Part shown: piece by piece, positions 25,681-36,200 of the stretch | Numbering within the stretch: position 1 is the first letter of the stretch | Layout of the letters: each line of letters opens with the position of its first letter | Assembly: GCA_002336895.1 (NCBI GenBank) | Contig: DDFC01000035.1 | Location: 133,741 to 197,740, forward strand | From: Verrucomicrobiaceae bacterium UBA1938 | Lineage (GTDB): Bacteria > Verrucomicrobiota > Verrucomicrobiia > Verrucomicrobiales > Verrucomicrobiaceae | Reading direction: 5' to 3' | DNA: 64,000 nucleotides | Translations under genes and position numbers: made by a program | Notes under the pieces: model-generated | Databases searched by the model: none | What the model saw: the letters and a program-made list of their open reading frames with translations, nothing else | Told to the model about the DNA's origin: nothing

Positions 25681-25954
25681 GGACGGGAGGCGGAAAAGGC
25701 TGACGATCAAGATCTCCTAATAAGCAAAGAGGCTACACAACGCCTGAGATGGGCAGCAGTGAGTTTGAGGGCTGTTTTACTTCGGCAGAGGACTCTGCGC
25801 GGGGCTGGGGTACTGCCCATCTAAAGGCTTGGATGAATAGTATATTGATTTATGCCATCATCGTAAATTTTTATGCCTGTGTAGCGCCTTCCCTTTCCAC
25901 AGACTCCCCCCAGTGGTGCCGGGGATGGGTGTAAAAACCCCCTGACGAGGTTAT

Positions 25955-27109
25955 ATGAATAGACGGAGGTTTGTGGCTTCGTATCCGTCAAGAATGGAAC
26001 TACCACACATCGCATCCCGGAAATCCCTCATGTGCGTCGGCCTAGTGGCCAGCATCATCTTAAGCGGCTGCCACAAACATGAAGAGCATGTGGAGCATGA
26101 GGAAAAGTCACAACTCATCCTCACAAAGCCACTTGTGCAGGACACGGTCGTCACACGTGAATACGTATGCCAGATCCGCTCCAACCGCAACATCGAGGTG
26201 AGAGCCCTGGAACGCGGGTATCTGGAGTCCATCTTCGTCAAAGAAGGCCAGTTGGTCCAAGAGGGGCAGCCGCTGTTCAAGATCCTGCCGCTTGTTTACC
26301 AGGCTGAGCTCAAGAGCAAGGAAGCGGAAGCGCAGGCCACCAAGGTGGAATACGAAAACACCGAGCGTCTGGCGAAGCAGAACGTGGTGTCAGACAAAGA
26401 ACTGGCGATCGCCAAGGCGAACTACGAGCGGAAGATGGCGGAAGTGAAGCTGGCTGAGGCGCATCTGGGCTTCACCAACTTCAAAGCCCCCTTCCCCGGG
26501 CTGATCGACCGCCTGCGGGTGCGAACCGGCAGCCTGCTGGATGAAGGCGACCTGCTGACGACGCTGTCTGACAACAGCGAGATGTGGGTGTATTTCAACG
26601 TGCCCGAGGCGGAGTATCTGGACTACATGTCCCAGGAACAGCCAGAAGAGAGAAAGAAGGTCTCCCTGATCATGGCGAACGGAGAGATGTTCAAGGAGAG
26701 CGGGCGGATCAATGTGATCGAGGCCGAGTTCAACAACCAGACGGGAACGATCCCCTTCCGAGCCGACTTCCAAAACCCGGACCGCCTTCTCCGCCATGGA
26801 GAGACCGGGAACATCCGCATGAAGAAGCTGGTGAAAGGAGCTCTGCTCATTCCACAGAAGTCCACCTTTGAGGTGCTGGACCACCACTATGTGTTTGTGG
26901 TGGGCAAAGATGATGTCGTGAAGCAGGAGCGCATCCACATTGTGGAAGAGGTGGAAGACCTCTTCATCGTGACTCCAGGGAGCGTGAATGAAAATGACCG
27001 GATCATATTCGAAGGGCTGCGAGACGCCCACGATGGTGAAAAAGCCACCGAGTATGAGTATGAGGAACCGAAGGAAGCCTTCAAAAAGCTGAAGCTTAAG
27101 GCGGAATAA
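25955..27109 (+). CDS. RND efflux membrane fusion (adaptor) lipoprotein
   Basis: The 384-residue protein has a long basic N-terminus then a lipoprotein signal 'LVASIILSGC' with the lipobox cysteine at residue 39. The ATG at 25955 has GAGG at the right distance; starts at 25994 or 26030 would also keep the lipobox. The lipoyl-like halves 'GYLESIFVKEGQLVQEGQPLF' and 'FPGLIDRLRVRTGSLLDEGD' flank a coiled-coil hairpin (about 110-170, rich in A, E and K). Beta-barrel and membrane-proximal domains follow. A short His/Glu-rich piece 'HKHEEHVEHEE' sits right after the lipid anchor. It bridges the RND pump and the outer-membrane channel encoded immediately downstream. Twelve bases separate it from the pump gene. 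Confidence 0.92.
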   Translation: MNRRRFVASYPSRMELPHIASRKSLMCVGLVASIILSGCHKHEEHVEHEEKSQLILTKPLVQDTVVTREYVCQIRSNRNIEVRALERGYLESIFVKEGQLVQEGQPLFKILPLVYQAELKSKEAEAQATKVEYENTERLAKQNVVSDKELAIAKANYERKMAEVKLAEAHLGFTNFKAPFPGLIDRLRVRTGSLLDEGDLLTTLSDNSEMWVYFNVPEAEYLDYMSQEQPEERKKVSLIMANGEMFKESGRINVIEAEFNNQTGTIPFRADFQNPDRLLRHGETGNIRMKKLVKGALLIPQKSTFEVLDHHYVFVVGKDDVVKQERIHIVEEVEDLFIVTPGSVNENDRIIFEGLRDAHDGEKATEYEYEEPKEAFKKLKLKAE

Positions 27110-27121
27110 AAAAAACTTCCC

Positions 27122-30100
27122 ATGTTTACCAAGATCCTGCACAGGCCAGCGCTGGCCATCGTCATCTCATTGATCATTCTGTTTTTGGGCACGCTGTCCA
27201 TTTTCACGCTGCCCATCTCACAGTTCCCGAACGTGGCCCCCGTGCTAGTGACGGTGACACTGGACTACCCCGGCGCGAGCGCCAAGGTTCTTGAAGAGTC
27301 CTGCCTGATCCCGCTGGAGCAGTCGATCAACGGGGTGCAGGACATGAAGTACATGGTGTCCAGCGCCGCGAGCTCCGGCGAGGCGGTGATCCAGGTCTTC
27401 TTCCACATGGGAACGGACCCCAACCAGGCGACGGTGAACGTGCTGAACCGTGTGAATGCGGTGTCATTCCGCCTGCCGCCGCTGGTGGTGCGAGAGGGCA
27501 TCATCGTGTGGAACCTGGCTCCGAGCATGCTGATGTATGTGAACTTGTACTCCAAGGACAAGAACGCGGACATGAAGCTGCTCTTCAACTACGCGTACAT
27601 CAACGTGATGCCGGAGCTTTTCCGAACACGTGGCGTGGGCTACGTGAAAGTGCTGGGGACGCGCCAGTATGCGATGCGTGTGTGGCTGAAGCCCGACCGC
27701 CTGCGCGCCTACAACGTGGACACAGAGGAGGTGATGAAGGCGCTGCGAGAGCAAAGCATGATCGGCTCTCCGGGACGAATAGGGCGAGCGGACAGCAAGA
27801 CATCCCAATCTCTCGAATACGTGCTGACGTATGTGGGCCGATTCAACACCGCCGAGCAATATGAAAACGTGATCCTGCGCGCCACGGAAAACGGAGAGCT
27901 TTTGAAGCTGAAGGACGTGGCCGAAGTGGAGCTGGGAAGTGAATTCTACGACCTCTATTCCGATCTGGACGGCGACCCCTCGGCGGCCATCATGATCAAG
28001 CAGAGCTATGGCAGCAATGCGGCTGAAGTGATCAAGGAGCTGAAGGGCAAGCTGGAGGAGATGAAGGAGAAGTTCTTCCCGCCGGGAATGGACTACAAGA
28101 TCAGCTATGACGTGTCGAGCTTCCTGGATGCGTCCATTCATCAGGTGCTGCACACGCTGGTGGAAGCCTTCGTGCTGGTGGCGCTGGTGGTGTTTGTGTT
28201 CCTGGGAGACTGGCGCTCCACGCTGATCCCGACACTGGCGGTGCCGGTGTCCCTCGTGGGAGCCTTCTTCCTGATGCAGATGTTTGGCGTGAACATCAAC
28301 CTGATCACGCTCTTTGCACTGGTGCTGGCGATCGGCATCGTGGTGGACGACCCGATTGTGGTGGTGGAAGCCGTGCATGCGAAGATGCACGACAGCTTCA
28401 TGTCCCCCTACAAGGCGACGCAGGCGGTGCTGCACGAAATCGCGGGTGCTGTGATCGCGATCACGCTGGTGATGACGGCGGTGTTTGTGCCTGTGACGTT
28501 CATGTCGGGTCCGGTGGGTGTGTTCTACCGCCAGTTCTCGATCACGATGGCGGTGTCCATCGTGCTTTCCGGGGTGATGGCGCTGACGCTGACACCGGTG
28601 CTGTGCGCGATGATCCTGAGGAAGACGGACCACCACCACAAGGCGCGCGGCCCGATTGCCTGGCTGCTGGGCATCTTCAACCACTACTTTGAGAAGGTGA
28701 CGAACATCTACGAGGCGCTGCTGAAGAGGATCGTGCACATCCGCACGCTGACCTTTGCCGTGCTGGGAGGCGCCGCGACCTTGATCTACTTCATCAGCCA
28801 GCAGATTCCTGCGGGCTTCATCCCCACGGAAGACCAGGGGATGATCTACGCCATTTTGCAGACGCCGCCGGGCACAACGCTGGAGCGAACCTATGCGAAG
28901 TCCCGCGAGCTGATGACGACAGCCAAAACCATCGATGGTGTGGATTCGGTGTCCACCCTGGCGGGCTATGAAGTGCTGACGGAAGGACGCGGGTCGAATT
29001 CCGGAACGTGCCTGATCAACCTGAAGAACTGGGAAGTGCGCCACCACACGGCGCCGCAGATCATCGCCGAACTCAAGGAGAAGTGCACAAAGATCTCCGG
29101 TGTGCGAATCGAGTTCTTCGAACCGCCGGCGGTTCCCGGCTATGGTGCAGCAGGCGGCTTTGCCCTGAGCCTTCTGGACAAGACCAACTCCGGCGACTAT
29201 GACCGGCTGCAGAAGGTGAACACTGAATTCATGGAAGCCCTGAGCAAGCGCAAGGAGCTGGGCGGCCTGTTCACCTTCTTCAGCGCGAACTACCCGCAGC
29301 TGGAAGTGGTGATCGACAACAAGATCGCCATGCAGAAGGGGGTCTCGATCGGCAAGGCGATGGACAACCTGGACATCATGGTGGGAAGCACGTACGAGCA
29401 GGGGTTCATCCTGTTCAACCGCTTCTGGAAGCTGTACATCCAGGCGCACCCGAACTACCGCAAGCTGCCGAAGGACCTGAAGGACCTGTTTGTGGCGAAT
29501 GACAAGGGAGAGATGGTGCCCTACTCCGCCTTCATGAAGCTGGTGCCGAAGCAGGGCCTGAATGAAATCACGCGCTACAACGCCTACCCGGCACCGGGCA
29601 TCCAGGGCGCACCTGCGGCAGGATTCAGCAGCGGTGAGGCGATCAAGGCGATTCAGGAAGTGGCCGCAAAGACGCTGCCCCGCGGCTATGACATCGCCTG
29701 GGCGGGTCTGGCCTTTGATGAAGTGCGCCGTGGAAACGAGGCGGTGATCATCTTTGTGATCGTGCTGGCGTTTGTTTATCTGGTGCTGGTGGGACAGTAT
29801 GAGAGCTTCATGCTGCCGCTGGCGGTGATTCTGTCCCTGCCGATCGGGGTGATGGGCTCCTTCATGATGCTGCAAGCCATGGGGCTGAGCAATGACGTGT
29901 ATGCCCAGGTGGGCCTGATCATGCTCGTGGGTCTGCTGGGGAAAAATGCGATTCTGATTGTTGAATTTGCGTCACAGCGACATCATGAAGGGCTGCCGAT
30001 CCTTGAAGCTGCCATTGAAGGGGCCAAGGTTCGCTTCCGCCCCATTCTGATGACCTCATTCGCCTTCATTGCCGGCATGCTTCCGCTGCTGAAAGCCCAT

Positions 30101-30325
30101 GGTGCAGGCGCGATCGCCAACAAGACCATCGGCGCCTCGGCGGCCGGCGGGATGTTCCTGGGAACGGTGGTGGGTCTGCTGGTGGTGCCAGGACTGTATT
30201 ACATCTTCGGCACGCTCGCGGCCCGAGGCAAACTTCTCCCTGATGAAGACGACACCCCGTTGAGCGAACTTGGAGAGTTTCCGAATCCACATGAAAAACC
30301 TGAAGAACAAGCTCCTAGCATTTAA
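27122..30325 (+). CDS. RND efflux pump, HAE1-type (AcrB-like)
   Basis: The 1067-residue protein has the standard AcrB architecture: an N-terminal helix, two large periplasmic loops and two sets of six membrane helices. The proton-relay residues are visible: the Asp-Asp pair in 'GIVVDDPIVVVEAVHAKM' (equivalent to D407/D408) and the Lys in 'LLGKNAILIVEFA' (K940). Early conserved text 'FTLPISQFPNVAPVLVTVT' and 'GVQDMKYMVSSAASSGEAVI' is typical of hydrophobic/amphiphilic exporters. The pump moves substrates from the periplasm or inner membrane out through the channel using proton import. Substrates are unknown, and the sequence gives no sign of metal specificity. It is the middle gene of a three-gene operon and overlaps the next gene by 35 bases. 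Confidence 0.95.
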   Translation: MFTKILHRPALAIVISLIILFLGTLSIFTLPISQFPNVAPVLVTVTLDYPGASAKVLEESCLIPLEQSINGVQDMKYMVSSAASSGEAVIQVFFHMGTDPNQATVNVLNRVNAVSFRLPPLVVREGIIVWNLAPSMLMYVNLYSKDKNADMKLLFNYAYINVMPELFRTRGVGYVKVLGTRQYAMRVWLKPDRLRAYNVDTEEVMKALREQSMIGSPGRIGRADSKTSQSLEYVLTYVGRFNTAEQYENVILRATENGELLKLKDVAEVELGSEFYDLYSDLDGDPSAAIMIKQSYGSNAAEVIKELKGKLEEMKEKFFPPGMDYKISYDVSSFLDASIHQVLHTLVEAFVLVALVVFVFLGDWRSTLIPTLAVPVSLVGAFFLMQMFGVNINLITLFALVLAIGIVVDDPIVVVEAVHAKMHDSFMSPYKATQAVLHEIAGAVIAITLVMTAVFVPVTFMSGPVGVFYRQFSITMAVSIVLSGVMALTLTPVLCAMILRKTDHHHKARGPIAWLLGIFNHYFEKVTNIYEALLKRIVHIRTLTFAVLGGAATLIYFISQQIPAGFIPTEDQGMIYAILQTPPGTTLERTYAKSRELMTTAKTIDGVDSVSTLAGYEVLTEGRGSNSGTCLINLKNWEVRHHTAPQIIAELKEKCTKISGVRIEFFEPPAVPGYGAAGGFALSLLDKTNSGDYDRLQKVNTEFMEALSKRKELGGLFTFFSANYPQLEVVIDNKIAMQKGVSIGKAMDNLDIMVGSTYEQGFILFNRFWKLYIQAHPNYRKLPKDLKDLFVANDKGEMVPYSAFMKLVPKQGLNEITRYNAYPAPGIQGAPAAGFSSGEAIKAIQEVAAKTLPRGYDIAWAGLAFDEVRRGNEAVIIFVIVLAFVYLVLVGQYESFMLPLAVILSLPIGVMGSFMMLQAMGLSNDVYAQVGLIMLVGLLGKNAILIVEFASQRHHEGLPILEAAIEGAKVRFRPILMTSFAFIAGMLPLLKAHGAGAIANKTIGASAAGGMFLGTVVGLLVVPGLYYIFGTLAARGKLLPDEDDTPLSELGEFPNPHEKPEEQAPSI

Positions 30326-31808
30326 TTTCATCTGTCTAAGCTTCATGGTGCAGGGCTGCTCGTCCGTGCTCCGTCGTGGTCCCCTTCCCTCAAGCGATCC
30401 GCCCCTGCCGCCGAACTTCCCCGATGCAGCGGGGAAGAACAACTCGGCGATGATCGGCTGGAAGGAGTACTTCAAGGATTCAAACCTGAAGGCCCTGATC
30501 GGCACGGCGCTGGAGAACAACCAGGAACTGAACATCCTGATCCAGGAAATCGAAGCTGCGAAGGCTGATGTCCGCAGAACGAAAGGCGCCTACCTGCCTT
30601 TCGTGACTGCCGGCGGCACCGCAGGGCTGGACAAGACGGGACGCTTTACACGTGAAGGCGCGCTGGAAGCCAACACGCAGGTCAAGCCAGGGCAGGAATT
30701 TCCTGACCCCATGGGCAACTTTGGCTTTGCGGCTGACTTTGACTGGGAAGTGGACATCTGGCGCAAGCTGCGCAACGAGCGTGACGCCGCCATCCTGCGC
30801 TACCTGGGAACCCAGGAAGGACGGAATTTCATGATCACGAACATCGTGTCTGAGATCGCGCAGTCCTACTATGAGCTGATCGCCTTTGACAACCAGCTGG
30901 TGATCCTGAAGCGCACGATTGAGATCCAGCAGAGCGCGCTGGAAGCGGTGAGGCTGCAGAAGGCGAACGCCCGAGTGACCGAGCTGGCCGTGCGCCGTTT
31001 CGAAGCTGAAGTGCTGAAGAACCAGAGCCGTCTCTTCAAGATCCAGCAGCAGATCACGGTCACGGAAAACAAGATCAACTATCTGGTTGGTCGCTATCCG
31101 CAGCCGATCAAACGCCAGTCTGAAGGCTTCGACAAGCTGGCCATGACCCCCATCAACACGGGGCTGCCGGTGCAACTGCTGCGCAACCGCCCGGATGTGC
31201 GCAAAGCTGAGCTGGAACTGGCCGCAACTGGACTGGATGTGAAGGCGGCTGCCGCCAAATTCTATCCTTCCCTCAGTCTGGCCGGAGCGCTGGGGATCCA
31301 GTCCTTCACCTTTGACACAGCCTTCATCATCCCCTCCTCCCTGATCTACGGGGCGGCTGCGAACGTGATGGCGCCGCTGATCAACCGGAGCGCGATCAAG
31401 GCGAACTTCCTGGGCGCGAGCGCACGCCAGATCGGCGCGATCTACACCTACCAGCAGACGGTGCTGAAAGCCTACATCGAGACGGTGAACCAGCTGGCCC
31501 AGATCAAGAACTACGGCAAGAGCTACGCGCTCAAGACACAGCAGGTGGCGGCGCTGTCAGACTCGATCACGATTGCCGGTCAGCTCTTCTTCAACGCCCG
31601 TGCGGACTACACCGAAGTGCTGTTCACCCAACGTGATGCTCTGGAAGCGAAGATCGACCTCGTCGAACTGAAGCAGGAGCAGATCAACGCCTATGTGAAG
31701 GCCTACAAGGCGCTCGGCGGCGGCTACAACCGCGCTGCAGGCGGCTCTGGAAACACCACCAAGATGTCGGTGCCGAAGATCGTCGGCCAGCTGCGTGGCG
31801 GAAACTGA
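30291..31808 (+). CDS. RND efflux outer-membrane channel lipoprotein (NodT/OprM-type)
   Basis: The protein has 505 residues from the ATG at 30291, which opens the lipoprotein signal 'MKNLKNKLLAFNFICLSFMVQGC', with the lipidated cysteine at residue 23 in the sequence VQGC. The rest is the TolC-like repeat of helical and strand segments: 'LIGTALENNQELNILIQEIEAAKADVRR' begins the first half and 'LLRNRPDVRKAELELAATGLDVKAAAAKFYPSL' the second, the latter strongly typical of NodT-family factors. It forms the trimeric exit duct of the pump. Its start lies inside the end of the pump gene in another frame, so the two are translationally linked. A strong terminator follows. Confidence 0.93.
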   Translation: MKNLKNKLLAFNFICLSFMVQGCSSVLRRGPLPSSDPPLPPNFPDAAGKNNSAMIGWKEYFKDSNLKALIGTALENNQELNILIQEIEAAKADVRRTKGAYLPFVTAGGTAGLDKTGRFTREGALEANTQVKPGQEFPDPMGNFGFAADFDWEVDIWRKLRNERDAAILRYLGTQEGRNFMITNIVSEIAQSYYELIAFDNQLVILKRTIEIQQSALEAVRLQKANARVTELAVRRFEAEVLKNQSRLFKIQQQITVTENKINYLVGRYPQPIKRQSEGFDKLAMTPINTGLPVQLLRNRPDVRKAELELAATGLDVKAAAAKFYPSLSLAGALGIQSFTFDTAFIIPSSLIYGAAANVMAPLINRSAIKANFLGASARQIGAIYTYQQTVLKAYIETVNQLAQIKNYGKSYALKTQQVAALSDSITIAGQLFFNARADYTEVLFTQRDALEAKIDLVELKQEQINAYVKAYKALGGGYNRAAGGSGNTTKMSVPKIVGQLRGGN

Positions 31809-31848
31809 TGTGAGCTGAGCTCATCGCCTGACTGATTTTTTCCCAACT

Positions 31849-31904
31849 GCGGGCTGCACTGGAGGAGATTTTGACTCCCTCTGAAAGTGCGGCCCGTTTT
31901 TTTT
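31849..31904 (+). terminator. rho-independent terminator of the RND efflux operon
   Basis: The inverted repeat GGGCTGCACT / AGTGCGGCCC is separated by a loop that itself contains GGAG...CTCC, and is followed by eight T residues. It ends about 95 bases after the channel gene's stop codon. The flanking 31905-32040 shows no gene. Confidence 0.8.
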
Positions 31905-32040
31905 GCGGACCACCGCAGCAGGCCGCATGGGCCAAGCGGCCGCCGTTTCGTTTTATTCATCTCCCCCCCGGCCACTGACTCACCGCCTGTAAAGCTGCTT
32001 GTCTTGTGTGCCAGACTTCGCTTTCATATCCCCTCCAACC

Positions 32041-32673
32041 ATGAAATCCCGCCTCCTTTTTGCCGCAGCCGCCCTGGCCATCACGATTCCCGCCCTGGCC
32101 GATGAATTTGTCTCCCTGTTTGACGGCAAAAGCCTGTCTGGCTGGAAGAACCCGTATGAGTGGGGCCAGATCGACATCGTGAATGGCGAGATCCATCTGA
32201 CGGGTGAGAAGAAGTTCTTTGTGGTGACGGAGAAGACCTACGGAGACTTTATCTTTGAAGGAGACATTCTGCTGCCTGAAGGGCAGGCCAACAGCGGCTT
32301 CATGTTCCGTGCGCACGTCGATAAAAACAAGGTCTTTGGCTATCAGGCGGAAGTGGACGGAGATGCCAAGCGCAAGTGGAGCGGCGGACTGTATGACGAA
32401 GGCCGCCGCATGTGGTTTGCCAGCCCGATCAAGGGCAACGCGGAAAGCGAAGCGGCCTTCCGTGCACGCGCGGGCGATGCCTTCAAGCGCAATGACTGGA
32501 ACACCTACCGGATCGAGTGCCGCGGCAAGCATCTGAAAATTTTCGTGAATGGTGTGCTCACCACTGATGTGAAGGACGACAAGGATGCATCTGGCGTGAT
32601 CGGCATCCAGCATCACGGTGAAAAGGGGCAGACGTACAAGTTCCGCAATCTGCGGATTCAGGAGCTGAAGTAG
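32041..32673 (+). CDS. secreted DUF1080 protein (3-keto-disaccharide hydrolase-like)
   Basis: The 210-residue protein has a signal peptide (MKSRLLFAAAALAITIPALA) and a single DUF1080 domain, a concanavalin-like beta-sandwich. Family hallmarks are 'FVSLFDGKSLSGWKN' at the start of the mature protein, 'GDFIFEGDILLPEGQANSG' and 'RNDWNTYRIECRGKHLKIFVNG'. Some family members have been shown to cleave 3-keto-glycosides, and the family is expanded in PVC bacteria; the activity of this one is not proven. An in-frame start at 31999 would add 14 residues ahead of the signal peptide, so I choose the ATG at 32041. It stands alone between the efflux terminator and a long gap. Confidence 0.88.
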   Translation: MKSRLLFAAAALAITIPALADEFVSLFDGKSLSGWKNPYEWGQIDIVNGEIHLTGEKKFFVVTEKTYGDFIFEGDILLPEGQANSGFMFRAHVDKNKVFGYQAEVDGDAKRKWSGGLYDEGRRMWFASPIKGNAESEAAFRARAGDAFKRNDWNTYRIECRGKHLKIFVNGVLTTDVKDDKDASGVIGIQHHGEKGQTYKFRNLRIQELK

Positions 32674-33244
32674 CAGGCAGCCGCGCCTCAAAAGCCGGGA
32701 ACAGACCGCACCTCCAAGCCGGGCAGGAGGCAGCATGAGAATGCTGTGCCTCTTGCCCGATGGCCTGTGCTGCCTAGATGCGTGGAGAATGGTGATGATG
32801 CGGCTGGGCATTCAACGCGACCGATTCTCAAAAAACTTGTCCTCATTGCCGAGGCTGCAAGCAACTCGAAGTGTCGCAATGGAGCCGTCCAGGCTGATCC
32901 ACCTGCAAGCCACGGAACGGCAACCGCCTCCCCGACATGGGAAGGCCGCTTGGGCTGCGTAATTATCCAAGCGAAAAACCACCTACGAGGCTGGCAAACC
33001 TGAGCGAATTTCTCATTCGAATTCAGCAGCCCAATCGCAAGCTGATACCGAAAATACTTATCCACCAAGGTGAATGGATGAGCCGTAACGTGTGCTCTGA
33101 ACGCCCCCCCAAAATATAGTCTCGACTAACCCGGGGTTTTTTGGTCTTATTTTAGGAAGAAGACTTCATACAGCTGTAGCTCCAACCTCCGCAGCCCGTC
33201 TGGACTGCGGCCATGGCCACAGAGAACCGAATCTTTATACGACC
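32674..33244. other. intergenic region upstream of the DUF1800 gene
   Basis: This 571-base stretch has no convincing gene on either strand; the short open frames here have poor codon usage. The word ACCCGGGGTTTTTT at about 33130 could be part of a weak terminator, but no proper stem is evident. The promoter of the DUF1800/DUF1501 pair is expected here but was not recognised. Confidence 0.5.
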
Positions 33245-36200
33245 ATGTCCTTCTTCGCTCCTCGTCCCGTACGTCGTGGCCAATGGCTTGCTTTGATCCT
33301 GATCACAGGACTGTACAGTGCATCCGGAATACTGTGCTGGGGAGCCCCGGACATGAACATCACCAAAGCGGTGTGGAAATCTGTATATGGAGTGACGGAC
33401 GCGCAGATCAATGACGCGGCCTGGCTGGCACGTGATGACGACGGCGACGGCATGACCAACAACGCTGAGATCACCGCAGGCACCAACCCCTTTCAGGCGG
33501 GCTCCATCCTGAAGATCAGCTCGATGTCGATGCCGAACCCGACGACGATCAACATGAGCATCCCGACGCAGGCGGGAAAGCTCTATGTGCTGCAGTCCAC
33601 CAACAACCTCGTGAGCACCAACTGGTCTGCGCTGACGCCCAATGTGCAGGTGGTGGGCAATGGGAGCACGCAGACGCTGTCGGCCCCGGCCACCGGGGCT
33701 AGCACCTTTTACCGAGTGCTGGTGCAGGATGTGGACTCCTCTGGTGATCAGGTAAGCGACTGGGCCAAAAACCTGCTGGGCTACGCCGCAGGGACTCCCA
33801 TCGGATCGCAGTCCAGCTACGACCACACGACGCTCGCCACGAATCTGTTATCACAAAATGTAGTCAGCCTGACAGCGACGGATTCCTCCACCACGCAGCC
33901 TTCCGATGAATTCACACCCGCAGGGGATGTGGGGATCATCACCGTATCCCGCTCGGGCTACAATCTACTGCAGCCGATCACGGTGCCTCTCAGCAAATCG
34001 GGTTCTGCGGTCGAGGGGGTGGATTATGCGTCCATCCCCTCGACGGTGACATTTCCAGCGGGAGTGAACTCGGTGGACATGAAGATCACGCCACTGTACA
34101 ACGCGAGCCGGCTGACAAGCTGTGCGGTGATCCTTACAGCAGGCGCGCCGGGGTCTGCGGGAGCCGTGGGGAACTACACGCTGAGCACGAGGTCCATCAG
34201 CGCCGGGGTGACGATCAACCCTTCAGGCAATCCGACGGGGACAGGTCTCACTGGGAACTACTATGTGGGAGCCAACTCGACTTACGGCAGCAATGTGAAC
34301 TTTGGAGGCAACGGTGCGACGTACACGTTTACCAAAAGCACCGCCACGACTGGGAGCGCCGTCATCACCTACACCGGGACGACGGGATTTTCGACGACTT
34401 CGCCCAACAACCGTGTGAACCTGACCTTCACAGCGGGCGCACTGAGCGGCGGAACGTATGACGGCATCAAGACGATCAGCGGGGTCTCCGGGCAGACGAT
34501 CACGGTGGCCATCACGGGGGCAGCGGTGCCGAATTCCCAAGCGAGCAGCACAGCGTGTGTGCTGAATCCGCCGGTGGTGACGAGGCTGGATCCAACTGTG
34601 GCCTTCAGCTGGCTGTATGGCACCCCCAACGGCACCAATCTGGTGGCCGCAGACAATTACTCCGTAGCCTGGGATGGGTATCTGGCCCCGTCCACTGCGG
34701 GGACGTATGTGTTTCAACTGGATGCGGATGACAAGGCGCGGGTGCTTTTAGACACAGGAGCGGGGCTGGTGCAGATCCTGGAGAATGGCTGGGACACAAC
34801 AGCGACGGGAGCCTTTAAACAAAGCGGCCAGTTTTCCCTCAGCATCCCGGCAGCGCCTGCAAACCGCTACCACATCCGGGTGGAGTTTGTGGAAACAACC
34901 GGCAATGCGAAGTGCAAATTTCAGTGGCAGATCAACGGCGGGTCCTTTGCGAACATTCCCAGCGGCAACATTTACACCAACAATACTGGCAGCACGGCAG
35001 GCTGGGCTGCCAGCTACTATGCCAACACGACTCTGACGGCACCTGCGGCGGGGACACAAACTGACAGCGCCATCACCAATGGCAACAACGGCGACTGGGG
35101 AGCGGGCTCGCCAGATCCGCTGATCTACCACAACTACTTCTGCAGCCGGTGGACCGGGCAGATGCTGCCGCAGTACAGCGAGACCTATACGATGGTTGTG
35201 AATGCTGATGACACGGCCAAGCTGTGGATCAACGGCCAGCCAATGACACTGCGACGGCTGACGAATGACAATCCCACCGTCGCGTACACCTATACGCAGA
35301 ACTCATCGACGAACGGCAGCATCGTGCTGCCCTACACCAGCGCCGCCATCAATGTGGGAGATGTCATTCCGCTGAAATTTACGACCGGCAATCTCAGCGC
35401 GAGCTACAACATCTCCCTGCCCTACACTGTGACTGCGGTGACAACGGGCACCAACTGCACCTTTGCCATCACCGGCACGAGTCTGCCAGCCTCCGGCACG
35501 GGCAACAGCTCAGTGGACACCACCAACCTGCCTGTGGACTGGTCTGTGTACACCGGAGCGGACCGCTATGCCACCATAGCCCTGCAGGCGGGCGTGCTGT
35601 ATGACATCAAGCTGGAGACATGCGAACTCACCGGAGGAGCGGGGGCCACGCTCTCGTGGTTCAGCCCGAGCCAGTCCAAGCAGGCGATCCCCACCGCGCG
35701 CCTGTTTCCCACCATGACCGGCCAGACACCGCGCGCTGGTGATCCGCCAGCCGGACCACCCGCGATCACCAGCGCGACCAATCTGGTGACGATGCTGAAT
35801 TCCGGATCCCCCTTCAGCCTGACGCTGACGGCAAGCAATGGAGCAGGAGGATTCACGGCAAGCGGGCTGCCTTCCTGGCTTACACTTTCCAATGGCGTGC
35901 TGAGCGGAACGCCGACACAGGCGGGAGTGTACCAGTTTACGGTCACGGCCACCAATGCGGCAGGCAGCACCAGTGCGGTGATCACCGTACAGGTGGAGGA
36001 CAGCGGGGGACAGTTCACACGAGAACTTTGGACGACAGGAGTCGCCGGGGCGGCTCTGGGTGATGTGCCATGGGGCACACCGCCGACAACCACCAACACC
36101 ATCTCCAACGCCGAAGACAATACGACGACCTACGGCGCCAACACAGGAGAAAGACTGCGCGGATACTTCACGCCGAGCGCCACGGGAAACTATTACTTCT

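Noticed and set aside
25749..25934. 61-codon frame ending in a hydrophobic stretch before the efflux operon
   Set aside because: Poor codon usage, no start signal, and the hydrophobic part is explained by the AT-rich promoter region.
27464..29875. Long minus-strand open frame opposite the RND pump gene
   Set aside because: It is a mirror of GC-rich codons in the pump gene: the product is mostly His, Arg, Gln and Asp with no domain, while the plus strand encodes a textbook AcrB homologue.
31957..32811. 284-codon minus-strand frame over the DUF1080 gene
   Set aside because: Antisense shadow; the plus strand has a signal peptide and clear DUF1080 motifs.
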